This document shows positions 45,262-53,943 of a stretch of DNA of 64,000 nucleotides, in pieces. The notes under the pieces are model-generated. The model did no database searches. It saw only the letters and a program-made list of their open reading frames with translations, and had not been told where the DNA came from. The first letter of the stretch is position 1, and each line of letters opens with the position of its first letter. A program made the translations under genes and the position numbers. The stretch is from Pseudomonas botevensis (lineage in GTDB: Bacteria > Pseudomonadota > Gammaproteobacteria > Pseudomonadales > Pseudomonadaceae): contig NZ_JAHTKI010000001.1 in the NCBI RefSeq assembly GCF_019145475.1, positions 1-64,000 on the forward strand. Direction: 5' to 3'.

Positions 45262-46268
45262 TAGCGCAACACCTCCATGTGAACGTCAGCGGCGGTGAAG
45301 CGGGCGAACGCCGCGTCCATGTCGCCACCGGTGACGGCGAGGGTCAGTTGCCCGTAGGGAATGTCTTTGATGCGGTCGATACGACCGGCCAGGATGCTGT
45401 AGTCCACACCGGTTTCCCGGGCGACGGTGCCGAGCAGTGGCGCGTAGGTCGCATCGCCCTGGAAGGTCAGACGCACGATGCGGCCCGGCACGTGCGCGAA
45501 GTCATCGCGCTGCTCGCCTTCATCGATCTGCTCGTCTTCCTGGACGAAACGCTTGGTGGTCGAGTGTTTCGGATGCAGGAACACCTCGGCCACCGAGCCT
45601 TGCTCGACGATCACCCCGGCGTCCATCACCGCCACCTGATCACACACGCGACGGATCACGTCCATCTCGTGGGTGATCAACACGATGGTCAGTTTCAGTT
45701 CGCGGTTGATCTCGGCCAACAGTTGCAGCACCGAGGCGGTGGTCTGCGGGTCGAGGGCGCTGGTGGCTTCGTCACACAGCAGGATTTTCGGCTTGGTCGC
45801 CAGGGCGCGGGCGATACCGACGCGCTGCTTCTGACCGCCGGACAACTGCGCCGGGTATTTCCTGGCGTGATCGGACAGGCCGACCCGTGCCAGCAGCTCG
45901 GCCACCCGCTGATCGATCTCACCACGCGACAGTTCGCCAGCCAGGGTCAGCGGCAGCGCGACGTTGTCGGCCACGGTCTTGGAGGCCAGCAGGTTGAAGT
46001 GCTGGAAGATCATCCCGACCTGCTGGCGGAAACGGCGCAGGCCGTTGGCGTCCAGTGCGGTGATTTCCTCGCCGTCGACGATGATCTTGCCGCCACTGGA
46101 ATCCTCCAGGCGATTGATCAGACGCAGCAGGGTACTTTTTCCCGCACCGGAATGGCCAATCAGGCCGAACACCTGACCATTCTCAATCGACAGACTGGTC
46201 GGATGCAGCGCGGGGATGTCCTTACCGGCGACGCGGTAAGTCTTGTGGACGTTTTGGAACTCGATCAC
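45261..46268 (-). CDS. metN: Methionine ABC transporter ATPase
   Basis: This 335-residue ATPase has Walker A (GHSGAGKST, residues 38-46), the [15 protein letters not shown] signature, and a C-terminal NIL domain (about 265-335) that binds methionine and inhibits transport when the cell is replete. It is the first gene of metNIQ. The 259-base gap to katE holds both divergent promoters; no riboswitch was recognised. Confidence 0.94.
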   Translation of the reverse strand: MIEFQNVHKTYRVAGKDIPALHPTSLSIENGQVFGLIGHSGAGKSTLLRLINRLEDSSGGKIIVDGEEITALDANGLRRFRQQVGMIFQHFNLLASKTVADNVALPLTLAGELSRGEIDQRVAELLARVGLSDHARKYPAQLSGGQKQRVGIARALATKPKILLCDEATSALDPQTTASVLQLLAEINRELKLTIVLITHEMDVIRRVCDQVAVMDAGVIVEQGSVAEVFLHPKHSTTKRFVQEDEQIDEGEQRDDFAHVPGRIVRLTFQGDATYAPLLGTVARETGVDYSILAGRIDRIKDIPYGQLTLAVTGGDMDAAFARFTAADVHMEVLR

Positions 46269-46527
46269 GTAGCGAACCTTGTGGGGCGCGTTAGAAAAGG
46301 ATCAGCGGTTAGCCGGGCGCGCATTTTAGCCTGTCCGTATAGAGGTTATTAGCATTTATTCCGCATTCAACCTTTCATTTGGCAATAACGCGATCAAAGG
46401 TCATAAAAAAGGAACGGCCAAAACCCTCGTCAGTCACTAAGTAAGCGACTTGCTACTCCGGGTGCCGTGCCCGGAAACCACTCAAGAGTCCCTGGATGGA
46501 AGGGGTCAAACGAGGAGTTTACGTCTG

Positions 46528-48669
46528 ATGAGTACCAAAAAGCCTGCCTCCGACAAGAGCCAACTGGCCGGAACCGACACCAAGGACCGCGCCAACACCA
46601 ACAGCAAACTCGACAGCCTGGAGAAATTCCGCTCCGACGCCACCGGCCAGGCCCTGCGCACCAACCAGGGCGTGAAGATCGCGGACAACCAGAACACCCT
46701 CAAGGCCGGCCCGCGCGGGCCGTCGCTGCTGGAAGACTTCATCATGCGGGAGAAAATCACGCACTTTGACCATGAGCGCATTCCCGAGCGCATCGTCCAC
46801 GCTCGCGGCACCGGCGCCCACGGGTTCTTTCAGAGCTACGAGAACCATTCGGTACTGACCAAGGCCGGTTTCCTGCAGGACCCGGCGAAAAAAACGCCGG
46901 TATTCGTACGCTTTTCCACGGTGCAGGGGCCACGTGGCTCAGGCGATACCGTGCGTGACGTGCGCGGTTTCGCGGTGAAGTTCTTTACCGACGAAGGCAA
47001 CTTCGATCTGGTCGGCAACAACATGCCGGTGTTCTTCATCCAGGACGCGATCAAGTTTCCCGACTTCGTGCATGCGGTCAAACCCGAGCCGCACAACGAA
47101 ATCCCCACCGGCGGCTCAGCCCACGACACTTTCTGGGACTTCGTATCGCTGGTGCCGGAATCGGCGCACATGGTGATCTGGGCCATGTCCGACCGGGCGA
47201 TCCCGAAAAGCCTGCGCAGCATGCAGGGTTTTGGGGTGCATACCTTCCGGCTGATCAACGCCGAGGGTAAATCGCGCTTCGTCAAATTCCACTGGCGCCC
47301 CACCGCCGGCACCTGTTCGCTGGTGTGGGACGAAGCGCAGAAACTGGCCGGTAAAGACACTGACTACCACCGTCGCGATCTCTGGGAGGCGATCGAGATG
47401 GGGGACTACCCGGAATGGGAACTTGGCGTACAGATCATCGAGGAGGAAAACGAGCACGCCTTCGACTTCGACATCCTCGACCCGACCAAACTGATTCCCG
47501 AGGAAATCGTCCCGATCACGCCGCTGGGCAAAATGACCCTCAACCGCAACCCGGACAACTTCTTCGCCGAAACCGAGCAGGTCGCATTCTGCCCCGGCCA
47601 TATCGTGCCGGGCATCGACTTCTCCAATGACCCGCTGCTGCAAGGTCGGCTGTTTTCCTACACCGACACGCAAATCAGCCGACTCGGCGGGCCGAATTTT
47701 CATGAGTTGCCGATCAACCGCCCGGTGGCGCCGTTCCACAATGGCCAACGCGATGCCCAGCATCGCTCGACGATCGACAAGGGGCGTGCGTCCTACGAAC
47801 CCAATTCCATCGACGGCGGCTGGCCGAAGGAGACGCCACCGGCCGCACAGGACGGTGGCTTCGAGAGCTATCCGGAACGCATCGATGCCAACAAGATCCG
47901 CCAGCGCAGCGAGTCGTTCAGCGATCATTTCTCCCAGGCGCGGTTGTTCTTCAAGAGCATGAGCAAGCACGAGCAGGAACACATCATCGCGGCCTACAGC
48001 TTCGAGCTGGGCAAGGTGGAGCGTGAGTTCATCCGGGCGCGGCAAGTGAACGAGATTCTGGCCAACATCGATCTGGAACTGGCCAAACGCGTGGCCGAGA
48101 ACCTCGGCTTGCCGGCACCGGGCAAAGGCACGGTGCAGGTACGCAAGACTTCGCTGGATCACTCGCCGGCACTGAGTCAGGCCAATCTGTTGCCGGAAAA
48201 CATCAAGACACGAAAAGTGGCGATACTTGCCGCAAACGGCGTCGAGGGTGCAGCGATTGATGCAATGAAAAAGGCGCTCGAGGCAGAAGGCGCCCACGCC
48301 AAACTGCTCGGCCCGACATCGGCCCCCGTGAAAACCGCCGAGGGCAAAAGCCTGGCGGTGGATGCGTCGATGGAGGGAATGCCGTCGGTGATCTTCGACG
48401 CGGTGTTCGTGCCGGGTGGGGCGGCGTCTGTCAAAGCCTTGAGCGGTAACGGGGTGGCGCTGCATTACCTGTTGGAGGCCTACAAGCACCTGAAGGCAAT
48501 TGCCGTGCAGGGCGAGGCGAAGCAGTTGCTGGATCTGTTGAAACTGGAGGCGGATGCAGGATTGATCGCCGGCAAGGATGTGCCAGCGTTGACCAAGGGG
48601 TTCTTTGCCGCCATCGGGCAGCATCGGGTTTGGGATCGGGAAACGAAGGCCAAGGCGATTCCGGCCTAG
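46528..48669 (+). CDS. katE: Large-subunit catalase HPII
   Basis: This 713-residue monofunctional heme catalase belongs to the large-subunit clade. The distal His91 ([12 protein letters not shown]), the Asn near 165 and the proximal heme Tyr in RLFSYTDTQ (about 377) are present. Residues from about 565 on form the DJ-1/flavodoxin-like C-terminal domain, beginning at [16 protein letters not shown]. The start at 46528 follows CGAGGAG; the longer frame is not supported. A basic, Ala-poor N-terminal 60 residues is typical. Stationary-phase expression is usual for this type. Confidence 0.95.
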   Translation: MSTKKPASDKSQLAGTDTKDRANTNSKLDSLEKFRSDATGQALRTNQGVKIADNQNTLKAGPRGPSLLEDFIMREKITHFDHERIPERIVHARGTGAHGFFQSYENHSVLTKAGFLQDPAKKTPVFVRFSTVQGPRGSGDTVRDVRGFAVKFFTDEGNFDLVGNNMPVFFIQDAIKFPDFVHAVKPEPHNEIPTGGSAHDTFWDFVSLVPESAHMVIWAMSDRAIPKSLRSMQGFGVHTFRLINAEGKSRFVKFHWRPTAGTCSLVWDEAQKLAGKDTDYHRRDLWEAIEMGDYPEWELGVQIIEEENEHAFDFDILDPTKLIPEEIVPITPLGKMTLNRNPDNFFAETEQVAFCPGHIVPGIDFSNDPLLQGRLFSYTDTQISRLGGPNFHELPINRPVAPFHNGQRDAQHRSTIDKGRASYEPNSIDGGWPKETPPAAQDGGFESYPERIDANKIRQRSESFSDHFSQARLFFKSMSKHEQEHIIAAYSFELGKVEREFIRARQVNEILANIDLELAKRVAENLGLPAPGKGTVQVRKTSLDHSPALSQANLLPENIKTRKVAILAANGVEGAAIDAMKKALEAEGAHAKLLGPTSAPVKTAEGKSLAVDASMEGMPSVIFDAVFVPGGAASVKALSGNGVALHYLLEAYKHLKAIAVQGEAKQLLDLLKLEADAGLIAGKDVPALTKGFFAAIGQHRVWDRETKAKAIPA

Positions 48670-48675
48670 GCAACG

Positions 48676-48726
48676 CCTTCGCAAGCAAGCCCCACCGGTT
48701 TTGTGGGCGCGGGCTTGCTTGCGAAG
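48676..48726. repeat. REP-type inverted repeat after katE
   Basis: CTTCGCAAGCAAGCCC (48678-48693) and GGGCTTGCTTGCGAAG (48711-48726) are complementary, with CACCGGTTTTGTGGGCGC between. This is the common Pseudomonas REP form in a convergent gap, and it may also act as a terminator. Confidence 0.75.
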
Positions 48727-48729
48727 CTT

Positions 48730-49443
48730 TTAAGGTTTTTTAGGACTCAGAACCATCTGCGCCGGCACGGTACGCAGAATCTGTTTCTCGATCTTCAGAT
48801 CGAAATCCGGATCCAGCTTCTTCACCCTCTTGGTCAGCAAGGTCGCCAGCCACGGATAGTCATCGGTACGCGGGGCCTGAATGCTCACCGCACACTCGTA
48901 ACTCACCACATCGGCGGCGATCGCATCCAGTTGTCGGCGAAGTTTGCGGCTGTCGGTGATGTTCAGCGCAACCGTGGTGCTCTCGGCCGTCGGGTCGATG
49001 ACCTTGGCCTTCGGCTTGGCTTCGGCCGCTTGCAGCGCCGCCTCAGCCTTCTCGAGTTCAGCCTTGCGCGCTTCGGTGATCGCACCGTTGACCCCGCCGG
49101 TCAGCGCCGGTGCCTTGGGCATCAGGGCGCGGGCACGGCTCAACGCGGTCGCGGCGGCGTTCACATCGCCCTTTTGCAGGACAATCTGGCTGCGCCGCAG
49201 ATAGGCTTCGGCGAGTTGTCGCTGATATTGCTCAAGGGACTGATCGTTGGGCGTTTCGGCCTGCAAGGCTGCCAGTTGGTCCTCGGCAGTGGCCAGTTCG
49301 CTGCTGGCCAGGCTTTGCTCCAGCTGCGCGATGGCCGTGGCCCGCGCATCGGGGACCTCGGCCACCGGCGGCGTGCTTTGGCAGGCGCCCAGCAGCACTG
49401 AAAATGCGACAAGGAGCAGATAACGGGAGGCGAACGGCTTCAT
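48730..49443 (-). CDS. Putative lipoprotein with tetratricopeptide-like helices (PA5502-like)
   Basis: This 237-residue protein has a lipobox (SVLLGAC, Cys21) and then helical repeats rich in Ala, Leu and Glu (residues about 30-150) resembling TPR or coiled-coil stretches. The C-terminal part has no motif I recognise. It lies upstream of znuB on the same strand in other Pseudomonas; here it is 37 bases downstream of znuB. The link to zinc uptake is only positional. Confidence 0.8.
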   Translation of the reverse strand: MKPFASRYLLLVAFSVLLGACQSTPPVAEVPDARATAIAQLEQSLASSELATAEDQLAALQAETPNDQSLEQYQRQLAEAYLRRSQIVLQKGDVNAAATALSRARALMPKAPALTGGVNGAITEARKAELEKAEAALQAAEAKPKAKVIDPTAESTTVALNITDSRKLRRQLDAIAADVVSYECAVSIQAPRTDDYPWLATLLTKRVKKLDPDFDLKIEKQILRTVPAQMVLSPKKP

Positions 49444-49480
49444 TCCTGCGACTCTCTATTTGCGCAAAAAACGAGCAAGT

Positions 49481-50269
49481 CTACACCCCTCGACGGGGCA
49501 GAACAAAACTCAGCAGAAACAGTGCGGCAGCCGTCACAACGATTGACGGGCCGGCGGGGGTGTCCTTGAACCAGGACAGTGCCAGCCCGCCACACACGGC
49601 GAGCATGCCCAGCAGGCTCGCGCCCAGCGCCATCTGCTCCGGCGAACGGGCGTGACGTTGTGCCGCAGCCGCCGGGATGATCAGCAGCGAGGTAATCAGC
49701 AACACACCGACGATTTTCATCGCCACAGCGATCACCACCGCGATCAACAACATCAGCGCCATGCGCAGACCCGCCACCGGCAGGCCTTCAACCCTGGCCA
49801 ACTCTTCGTGCACGGTGATCGCCAGCAGCGGTCGCCACAGCGTCACCAGCAATACCAGCACCGCCGCGCTGCCGCCGAGAATCCACGCAAGGTCAGTCGG
49901 GCTGATCGCCAGCAAGTCGCCGAACAGATAGGCCATCAGGTCGATCCGCACTTCATGCATGAAGCTTAGTACCACCAGCCCGAGGGAGAGCGTGCTCGGT
50001 GCGAGAATTCCCAAAAGGGTGTCGGACGCCAGCGGTTGACGCTGTTGCAGGGTCACCAGCACCACCGCCAGCAGCAGGCAGCCGACCGTGACCGCCACGG
50101 TCGGGCTGACATCCAGCAGGAAGCCCAGCGCCACGCCGAGCAGCGCGGCGTGGGACAGGGTGTCGCCGAAGTAGGCCATGCGTCGCCAGACCACGAACGA
50201 TCCCAACGGCCCGGCCACTACCGCCAGCGCCAGACCTGCAAGCAGGGCGTAGAACAGAAAATCAGCCAT
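49481..50269 (-). CDS. znuB: Zinc ABC transporter permease
   Basis: This 262-residue ABC-3 family permease has seven or eight membrane helices and moves Zn2+ across the inner membrane with ZnuC and ZnuA. Its start overlaps znuC by eight bases. The order zur-znuC-znuB on one strand with znuA divergent is the usual Pseudomonas layout. Confidence 0.94.
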   Translation of the reverse strand: MADFLFYALLAGLALAVVAGPLGSFVVWRRMAYFGDTLSHAALLGVALGFLLDVSPTVAVTVGCLLLAVVLVTLQQRQPLASDTLLGILAPSTLSLGLVVLSFMHEVRIDLMAYLFGDLLAISPTDLAWILGGSAAVLVLLVTLWRPLLAITVHEELARVEGLPVAGLRMALMLLIAVVIAVAMKIVGVLLITSLLIIPAAAAQRHARSPEQMALGASLLGMLAVCGGLALSWFKDTPAGPSIVVTAAALFLLSFVLPRRGV

Positions 50270-51047
50270 GCTTGCAGTTTTCTCCGTGAACGTGAGGTTG
50301 GCCCTTCACCGGTCCCTTGACCACCGAACCGTGCAGGTCGTGGGCATGGTCGTGATGGTGGTGATAGACCGCCAGGCTCGGCGCGTTGTTGCCGAACAGC
50401 TCGACGAAGGCCGGGTCGCCGCTGACCTGCTCGGGATGCCCGGAACAGCAGACGTGGCGATTGAGGCACACCACCTGGTCGGTGGTGCTCATCACCAGAT
50501 GCAGATCGTGGGACACCATCAGTACGCCACAGCCATGACGGTCGCGCAGGCGGGTAATCAGGCTGTACAGCTCGGCCTGGCCGGCGACATCGACACCCTG
50601 CACCGGCTCGTCGAGTACCAGCAGCTCCGGCTCGCGCAACAGGGCGCGGGCCAGCAGCACGCGCTGCATTTCGCCACCGGAAACGCTTTGCACCGGGCTG
50701 TCGATGACGTGTTCGGCGCCGACTTCCCTGAGTGCCGCCAACGCGCGCGGACGGTCGACGCCCGGCACCAGCCGCAGGAAACGCAGCACCGACAGCGGCA
50801 GGGTCGGATCGACGTGCAGCTTTTGCGGCATATAGCCAACGCGCAGTTTCGGCTTGCGCCAGACGCTGCCGCTGTCCGGTTTCAACAGCCCGAGCACGGC
50901 GCGCACCAGGGTGGTCTTGCCGGCGCCGTTGGGGCCGATCAGGGTGACGATCTGCCCCGGTTCGACGCTCAAGTGAATGTTGTCCAGCACGTTCTGCCCG
51001 GCAAACCGGACAGCCACCTGCTCGAGACGGATCAGCGCGTCGCTCAT
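50262..51047 (-). CDS. znuC: Zinc ABC transporter ATPase
   Basis: This 261-residue ATPase has Walker A (GPNGAGKTT, residues about 37-45), the [17 protein letters not shown] signature and a His-rich tail ([11 protein letters not shown]) that may bind zinc. The start at 51047 gives [10 protein letters not shown]; an upstream in-frame start lies within zur. Its ATG overlaps the zur stop by one base. Confidence 0.94.
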   Translation of the reverse strand: MSDALIRLEQVAVRFAGQNVLDNIHLSVEPGQIVTLIGPNGAGKTTLVRAVLGLLKPDSGSVWRKPKLRVGYMPQKLHVDPTLPLSVLRFLRLVPGVDRPRALAALREVGAEHVIDSPVQSVSGGEMQRVLLARALLREPELLVLDEPVQGVDVAGQAELYSLITRLRDRHGCGVLMVSHDLHLVMSTTDQVVCLNRHVCCSGHPEQVSGDPAFVELFGNNAPSLAVYHHHHDHAHDLHGSVVKGPVKGQPHVHGENCKHG

Positions 51048-51529
51048 CAAGCCCCCTGGCAACCGGAGCACAGACCCACCACTTCGACGGTCTGCGCCTC
51101 GACGATGAAACCGACGTCCTTGGCGCTATGCACGATGGCGTCGCTGATGGTTTTTTGCTCAAGCTCGATGGCGGCGTGGCACTCGCGGCAGATCAGGAAC
51201 TGGCCCTGGTGCGAATGCTTAGGATGAACGCAGCCGACAAAGGCGTTCAGTGAAGAGATGCGGTGGACGAGGCCGTTTTCCAGCAGGAAATCCAGCGCCC
51301 GATACACCGTTGGCGGCGCAGCACGGCGACCGTCCTGCTCGCTGAGTACCGCCAGAATGTCGTAAGCGCCCAGCGGCTTGTGGCTCTGCCAGACCAGTTC
51401 CAGCACCCGCCGACGCAGTGCGGTCAGGCGCAGGCCCTTCTGTGCACACAAGGCATCGGCCTCGGACAGGGCGCTGTGGACGCAGTGAGAATGGTCGTGG
51501 GGACGGCTGGCAATCGGTGTAATAGGCAT
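51047..51529 (-). CDS. zur: Zinc uptake regulator (Fur family)
   Basis: This 160-residue Fur-family repressor (Np20 in P. aeruginosa) blocks zinc-uptake genes when Zn2+ is sufficient. It has the helix-turn-helix [17 protein letters not shown], metal-site His/Cys residues in HPKHSHQG and CRECH, and a C-terminal CSGC. The His-rich N-terminus (HDHSHCVHS) is typical of Zur. It is the promoter-proximal gene of zur-znuC-znuB. Confidence 0.94.
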   Translation of the reverse strand: MPITPIASRPHDHSHCVHSALSEADALCAQKGLRLTALRRRVLELVWQSHKPLGAYDILAVLSEQDGRRAAPPTVYRALDFLLENGLVHRISSLNAFVGCVHPKHSHQGQFLICRECHAAIELEQKTISDAIVHSAKDVGFIVEAQTVEVVGLCSGCQGA

Positions 51530-51552
51530 GAGCGGCGACGAGTTTGGTTAGA

Positions 51553-51570
51553 GACGTTATTATGTTACCC
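51553..51570. promoter_or_regulatory. Candidate Zur operator between zur and znuA
   Basis: GACGTTATTATGTTACCC lies in the 66-base divergent gap and carries the GTTAT-x-x-x-GTTAC arrangement close to known Zur boxes (imperfect palindrome around GTTATNATAAC). One site here could control both transcripts. Confidence 0.65.
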
Positions 51571-51595
51571 GTTCTCGCCTCCTTGAGTGGTCATC

Positions 51596-52516
51596 GTGTC
51601 CCGACTTTTTTCTGTTTTTGTGGCATTTTTCGCCAGTTTTCTGCTGATCGGCTCGGCCCAGGCCGAAGTCAAAGTCCTCACCAGCATCAAGCCGTTGCAG
51701 TTGATCGCCGCTGCCGTACAAGACGGCGTGGCGATTCCTGAAGTCCTGCTGCCGCCCGGTGCCTCGCCGCATAATTACGCGCTGCGCCCGTCCGACGTGC
51801 GCAAGGTGCAGTCGGTGGATCTGCTGTACTGGATCGGCCCGGACATGGAAGGCTTCCTGCCGCGCGTGCTGAACGGTCGTACACTGCCGAGCGTCGCGGT
51901 GCAGGATCTGCCGGGGATGAAACTGCGGCGTTTCGCTGAAGACAGCCACTCCCACGCCGAAGAGGCGGACGAGCACGATCACGACCACCGTCCCGGGAGC
52001 CTCGACGCGCATCTGTGGCTGTCGCCGGTCAACGCCCGGGTCATCGCCAACAAGATGGCGGCCGACCTGAGTGCCGCCGACCCGGCCAATGCCGAGCGCT
52101 ACCAGAGCAACGCCAAAGCCTTCGATGAGCGTCTGGATGCCCTGGATCAGCGCTTGAAGAAACGTCTGGCCGGCGTTGCAGGCAAACCCTACTTCGTGTT
52201 CCACGAAGCCTTCGACTACTTCGAAGATGCCTACGGCTTGAAGCACGCCGGCGTGTTCAGCGTCGCGGCGGAAGTGCAACCGGGCGCCCAGCACGTAGCG
52301 GCGATGCGCGCGCGGTTGCAGGAAGTCGGCAAGACCTGCGTGTTCAGTGAACCGCCGCTGCGCCCACGTCTGGCGGAAACCCTGGTGGCGGGCCTGCCGG
52401 TCAAGTTGGCGGAACTGGATGCGCTGGGTGGGTATACGCCGGCGACTGCTCAGGGTTATGAGCAAGTGCTGGAGAAGCTGGGCAATGATCTGGCGGGCTG
52501 CCTGGAGTCGCTCTGA
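51596..52516 (+). CDS. znuA: Zinc ABC transporter substrate-binding protein
   Basis: This 306-residue periplasmic protein captures Zn2+ for ZnuBC. A signal peptide (SRLFSVFVAFFASFLLIGSAQA) precedes the cluster A-1 fold. Zinc ligands are likely His in ASPHNYALRP, HLWLSP and HEAFDYF; a His/Asp-rich loop (SHSHAEEADEHDHDHR) is typical of ZnuA. The start is uncertain: GTG 51596 gives the canonical MSRLF, while GTG 51587 would add three residues. A terminator follows. Confidence 0.92.
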   Translation: MSRLFSVFVAFFASFLLIGSAQAEVKVLTSIKPLQLIAAAVQDGVAIPEVLLPPGASPHNYALRPSDVRKVQSVDLLYWIGPDMEGFLPRVLNGRTLPSVAVQDLPGMKLRRFAEDSHSHAEEADEHDHDHRPGSLDAHLWLSPVNARVIANKMAADLSAADPANAERYQSNAKAFDERLDALDQRLKKRLAGVAGKPYFVFHEAFDYFEDAYGLKHAGVFSVAAEVQPGAQHVAAMRARLQEVGKTCVFSEPPLRPRLAETLVAGLPVKLAELDALGGYTPATAQGYEQVLEKLGNDLAGCLESL

Positions 52517-52520
52517 TACA

Positions 52521-52556
52521 AAAAAACCGCAGCCTGCACAGGCTGCGGTTTTTTCT
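52521..52556. terminator. Terminator between znuA and thrB
   Basis: AAAAAACCGCAGCCTG (52521-52536) and CAGGCTGCGGTTTTTT (52539-52554) form a perfect hairpin with A- and T-tracts; it serves both converging genes. Confidence 0.95.
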
Positions 52557-52557
52557 T

Positions 52558-53511
52558 TTACAGGGCAAATGGCAGCGGCGTATTGACCGTCTGACGCTGC
52601 GCCAGACGCTGCTCGAACTCCTTCGGATCGTGAATCAGCACGTCCTGCCCGGCGAACGATTCCGCCGCAATCAACCGCGACAGCCAGAACCGCACGCACG
52701 CCACTCGCAGCATGGTCGGCCACAATTCGGCCTCGGCGGCCGTGAATGGGCGCAATGCCGCGTAGGCACCCAGGAAGGCCCGGGCACGCGGGCCGTCGAT
52801 CAGGCCGTCATCGTCCGAACACCAGTCGTTCAAGGCAATCGCCACGTCATAGAGCATCGGCCCGGAGCAGGCATTGTAGAAGTCGATCAGCCCGGTCAGG
52901 TGCGTGCCTTCGAACATCGCGTTGTCGCGGAACAGGTCGGCGTGGATGTTCGCCCGCGGCAACGCGAGAATTTTCTCTTTCTGTTGCGTGATTTCTTCCA
53001 GCGCCTTTTGCAGCAGCGCACGCGGCTCGTCGCTCAGGTGCGAAAGAAACTCGGTGCCCTCCTCCAGCATCCAGTCCAGGCCACGATCGGTCTTGCGCTT
53101 GATCATGTGCTCGCCCTGGGTCGCCAGGTGCAGATGCGCCTGCAACTCGCCGACCTGCGCGCAATGCTGGGCGTTGGCCTGCTTGATGTGCTTGCCGGCC
53201 AGACGCGGTTGCAACAGCGCCGGTTTGCCTTTCAACTCACGCAACGCCACGCCGTCGGTGGTGCGCAGTGCGTAAGGCACCGGCAGGTCGGCTTCGTGCA
53301 GCACGTCTAGCAGCTCGATGAAGAACGGCATTTCCTGCACCGGGCCGCGTTCGACTAGGGTCAGGACAAACTCGCCCTGCTCCATGCTGATAAAGAAATT
53401 GGTGTTTTCACTGCCGGCGGCGATCCCCTGGAAATCAAGCAGACGGCCGAGCCCGTAAGGGGCGAGAAAGGTTTCCAGCTCGGGCCGAGCCAGGGGGGTG
53501 AACACAGACAT
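52558..53511 (-). CDS. thrB: Homoserine kinase (choline/APH-kinase type)
   Basis: This 317-residue kinase phosphorylates homoserine in threonine synthesis. It is of the aminoglycoside-phosphotransferase-like type used by Pseudomonas, not the GHMP type: the catalytic loop NIHADLFRDNAMF and the metal motif GLIDFYNACSG are clear. It lies 61 bases downstream of the DUF2782 gene on the same strand. Confidence 0.95.
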   Translation of the reverse strand: MSVFTPLARPELETFLAPYGLGRLLDFQGIAAGSENTNFFISMEQGEFVLTLVERGPVQEMPFFIELLDVLHEADLPVPYALRTTDGVALRELKGKPALLQPRLAGKHIKQANAQHCAQVGELQAHLHLATQGEHMIKRKTDRGLDWMLEEGTEFLSHLSDEPRALLQKALEEITQQKEKILALPRANIHADLFRDNAMFEGTHLTGLIDFYNACSGPMLYDVAIALNDWCSDDDGLIDGPRARAFLGAYAALRPFTAAEAELWPTMLRVACVRFWLSRLIAAESFAGQDVLIHDPKEFEQRLAQRQTVNTPLPFAL

Positions 53512-53572
53512 GGTTAAAAACTGCTCAGTTCGGGCGCCGCCACGAAGCGGCGCCTGTTAAAAGTCGGGAAAC

Positions 53573-53869
53573 TTACTTCCAGGTAAAAATTTCCCACGAC
53601 GGAATCAGCATATCCGGCTGGTCGGAACGGATGTAGTTCGCGTCCGTACCGTCGGCGCGGACCAGAAAGTATGGTTTGCCGCCCTTCGGCGTGACCTTGA
53701 TCGCATACACGAACCCACTCCGGCTGTATTCCTGAATGACCTTGTCGCCTTCCGTGTGCGTGTTGATGGTGACTTCAGGCTCCGCTGACGGCGCATCATC
53801 CGCCGCGATCGCGGCCAACGGTGTGGTTGCAATCAAACTGACCAGCAGCAAGCGATTTAACGTACGCAT
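53573..53869 (-). CDS. DUF2782 domain exported small protein
   Basis: This 98-residue protein has a signal peptide (MRTLNRLLLVSLIATTPLAAIA) and the DUF2782 core, KVIQEYSRSGFVYAIKVTPK and PYFLVRADG. It lies between polA and thrB in Pseudomonas and is probably the first gene of a DUF2782-thrB transcript. The function is unknown. Confidence 0.88.
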   Translation of the reverse strand: MRTLNRLLLVSLIATTPLAAIAADDAPSAEPEVTINTHTEGDKVIQEYSRSGFVYAIKVTPKGGKPYFLVRADGTDANYIRSDQPDMLIPSWEIFTWK

Positions 53870-53943
53870 GATAACCTTGTCCCTTTGTCGTCAACGGTCC
53901 CGCTATTCTAGCGCCGGGCCCGCCGAAAAGGTTGATTCTGCTC

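Noticed and set aside
52558..53511. Aminoglycoside phosphotransferase (resistance gene)
   Set aside because: The APH-like fold is shared, but the sequence and the place near polA fit the Pseudomonas homoserine kinase.
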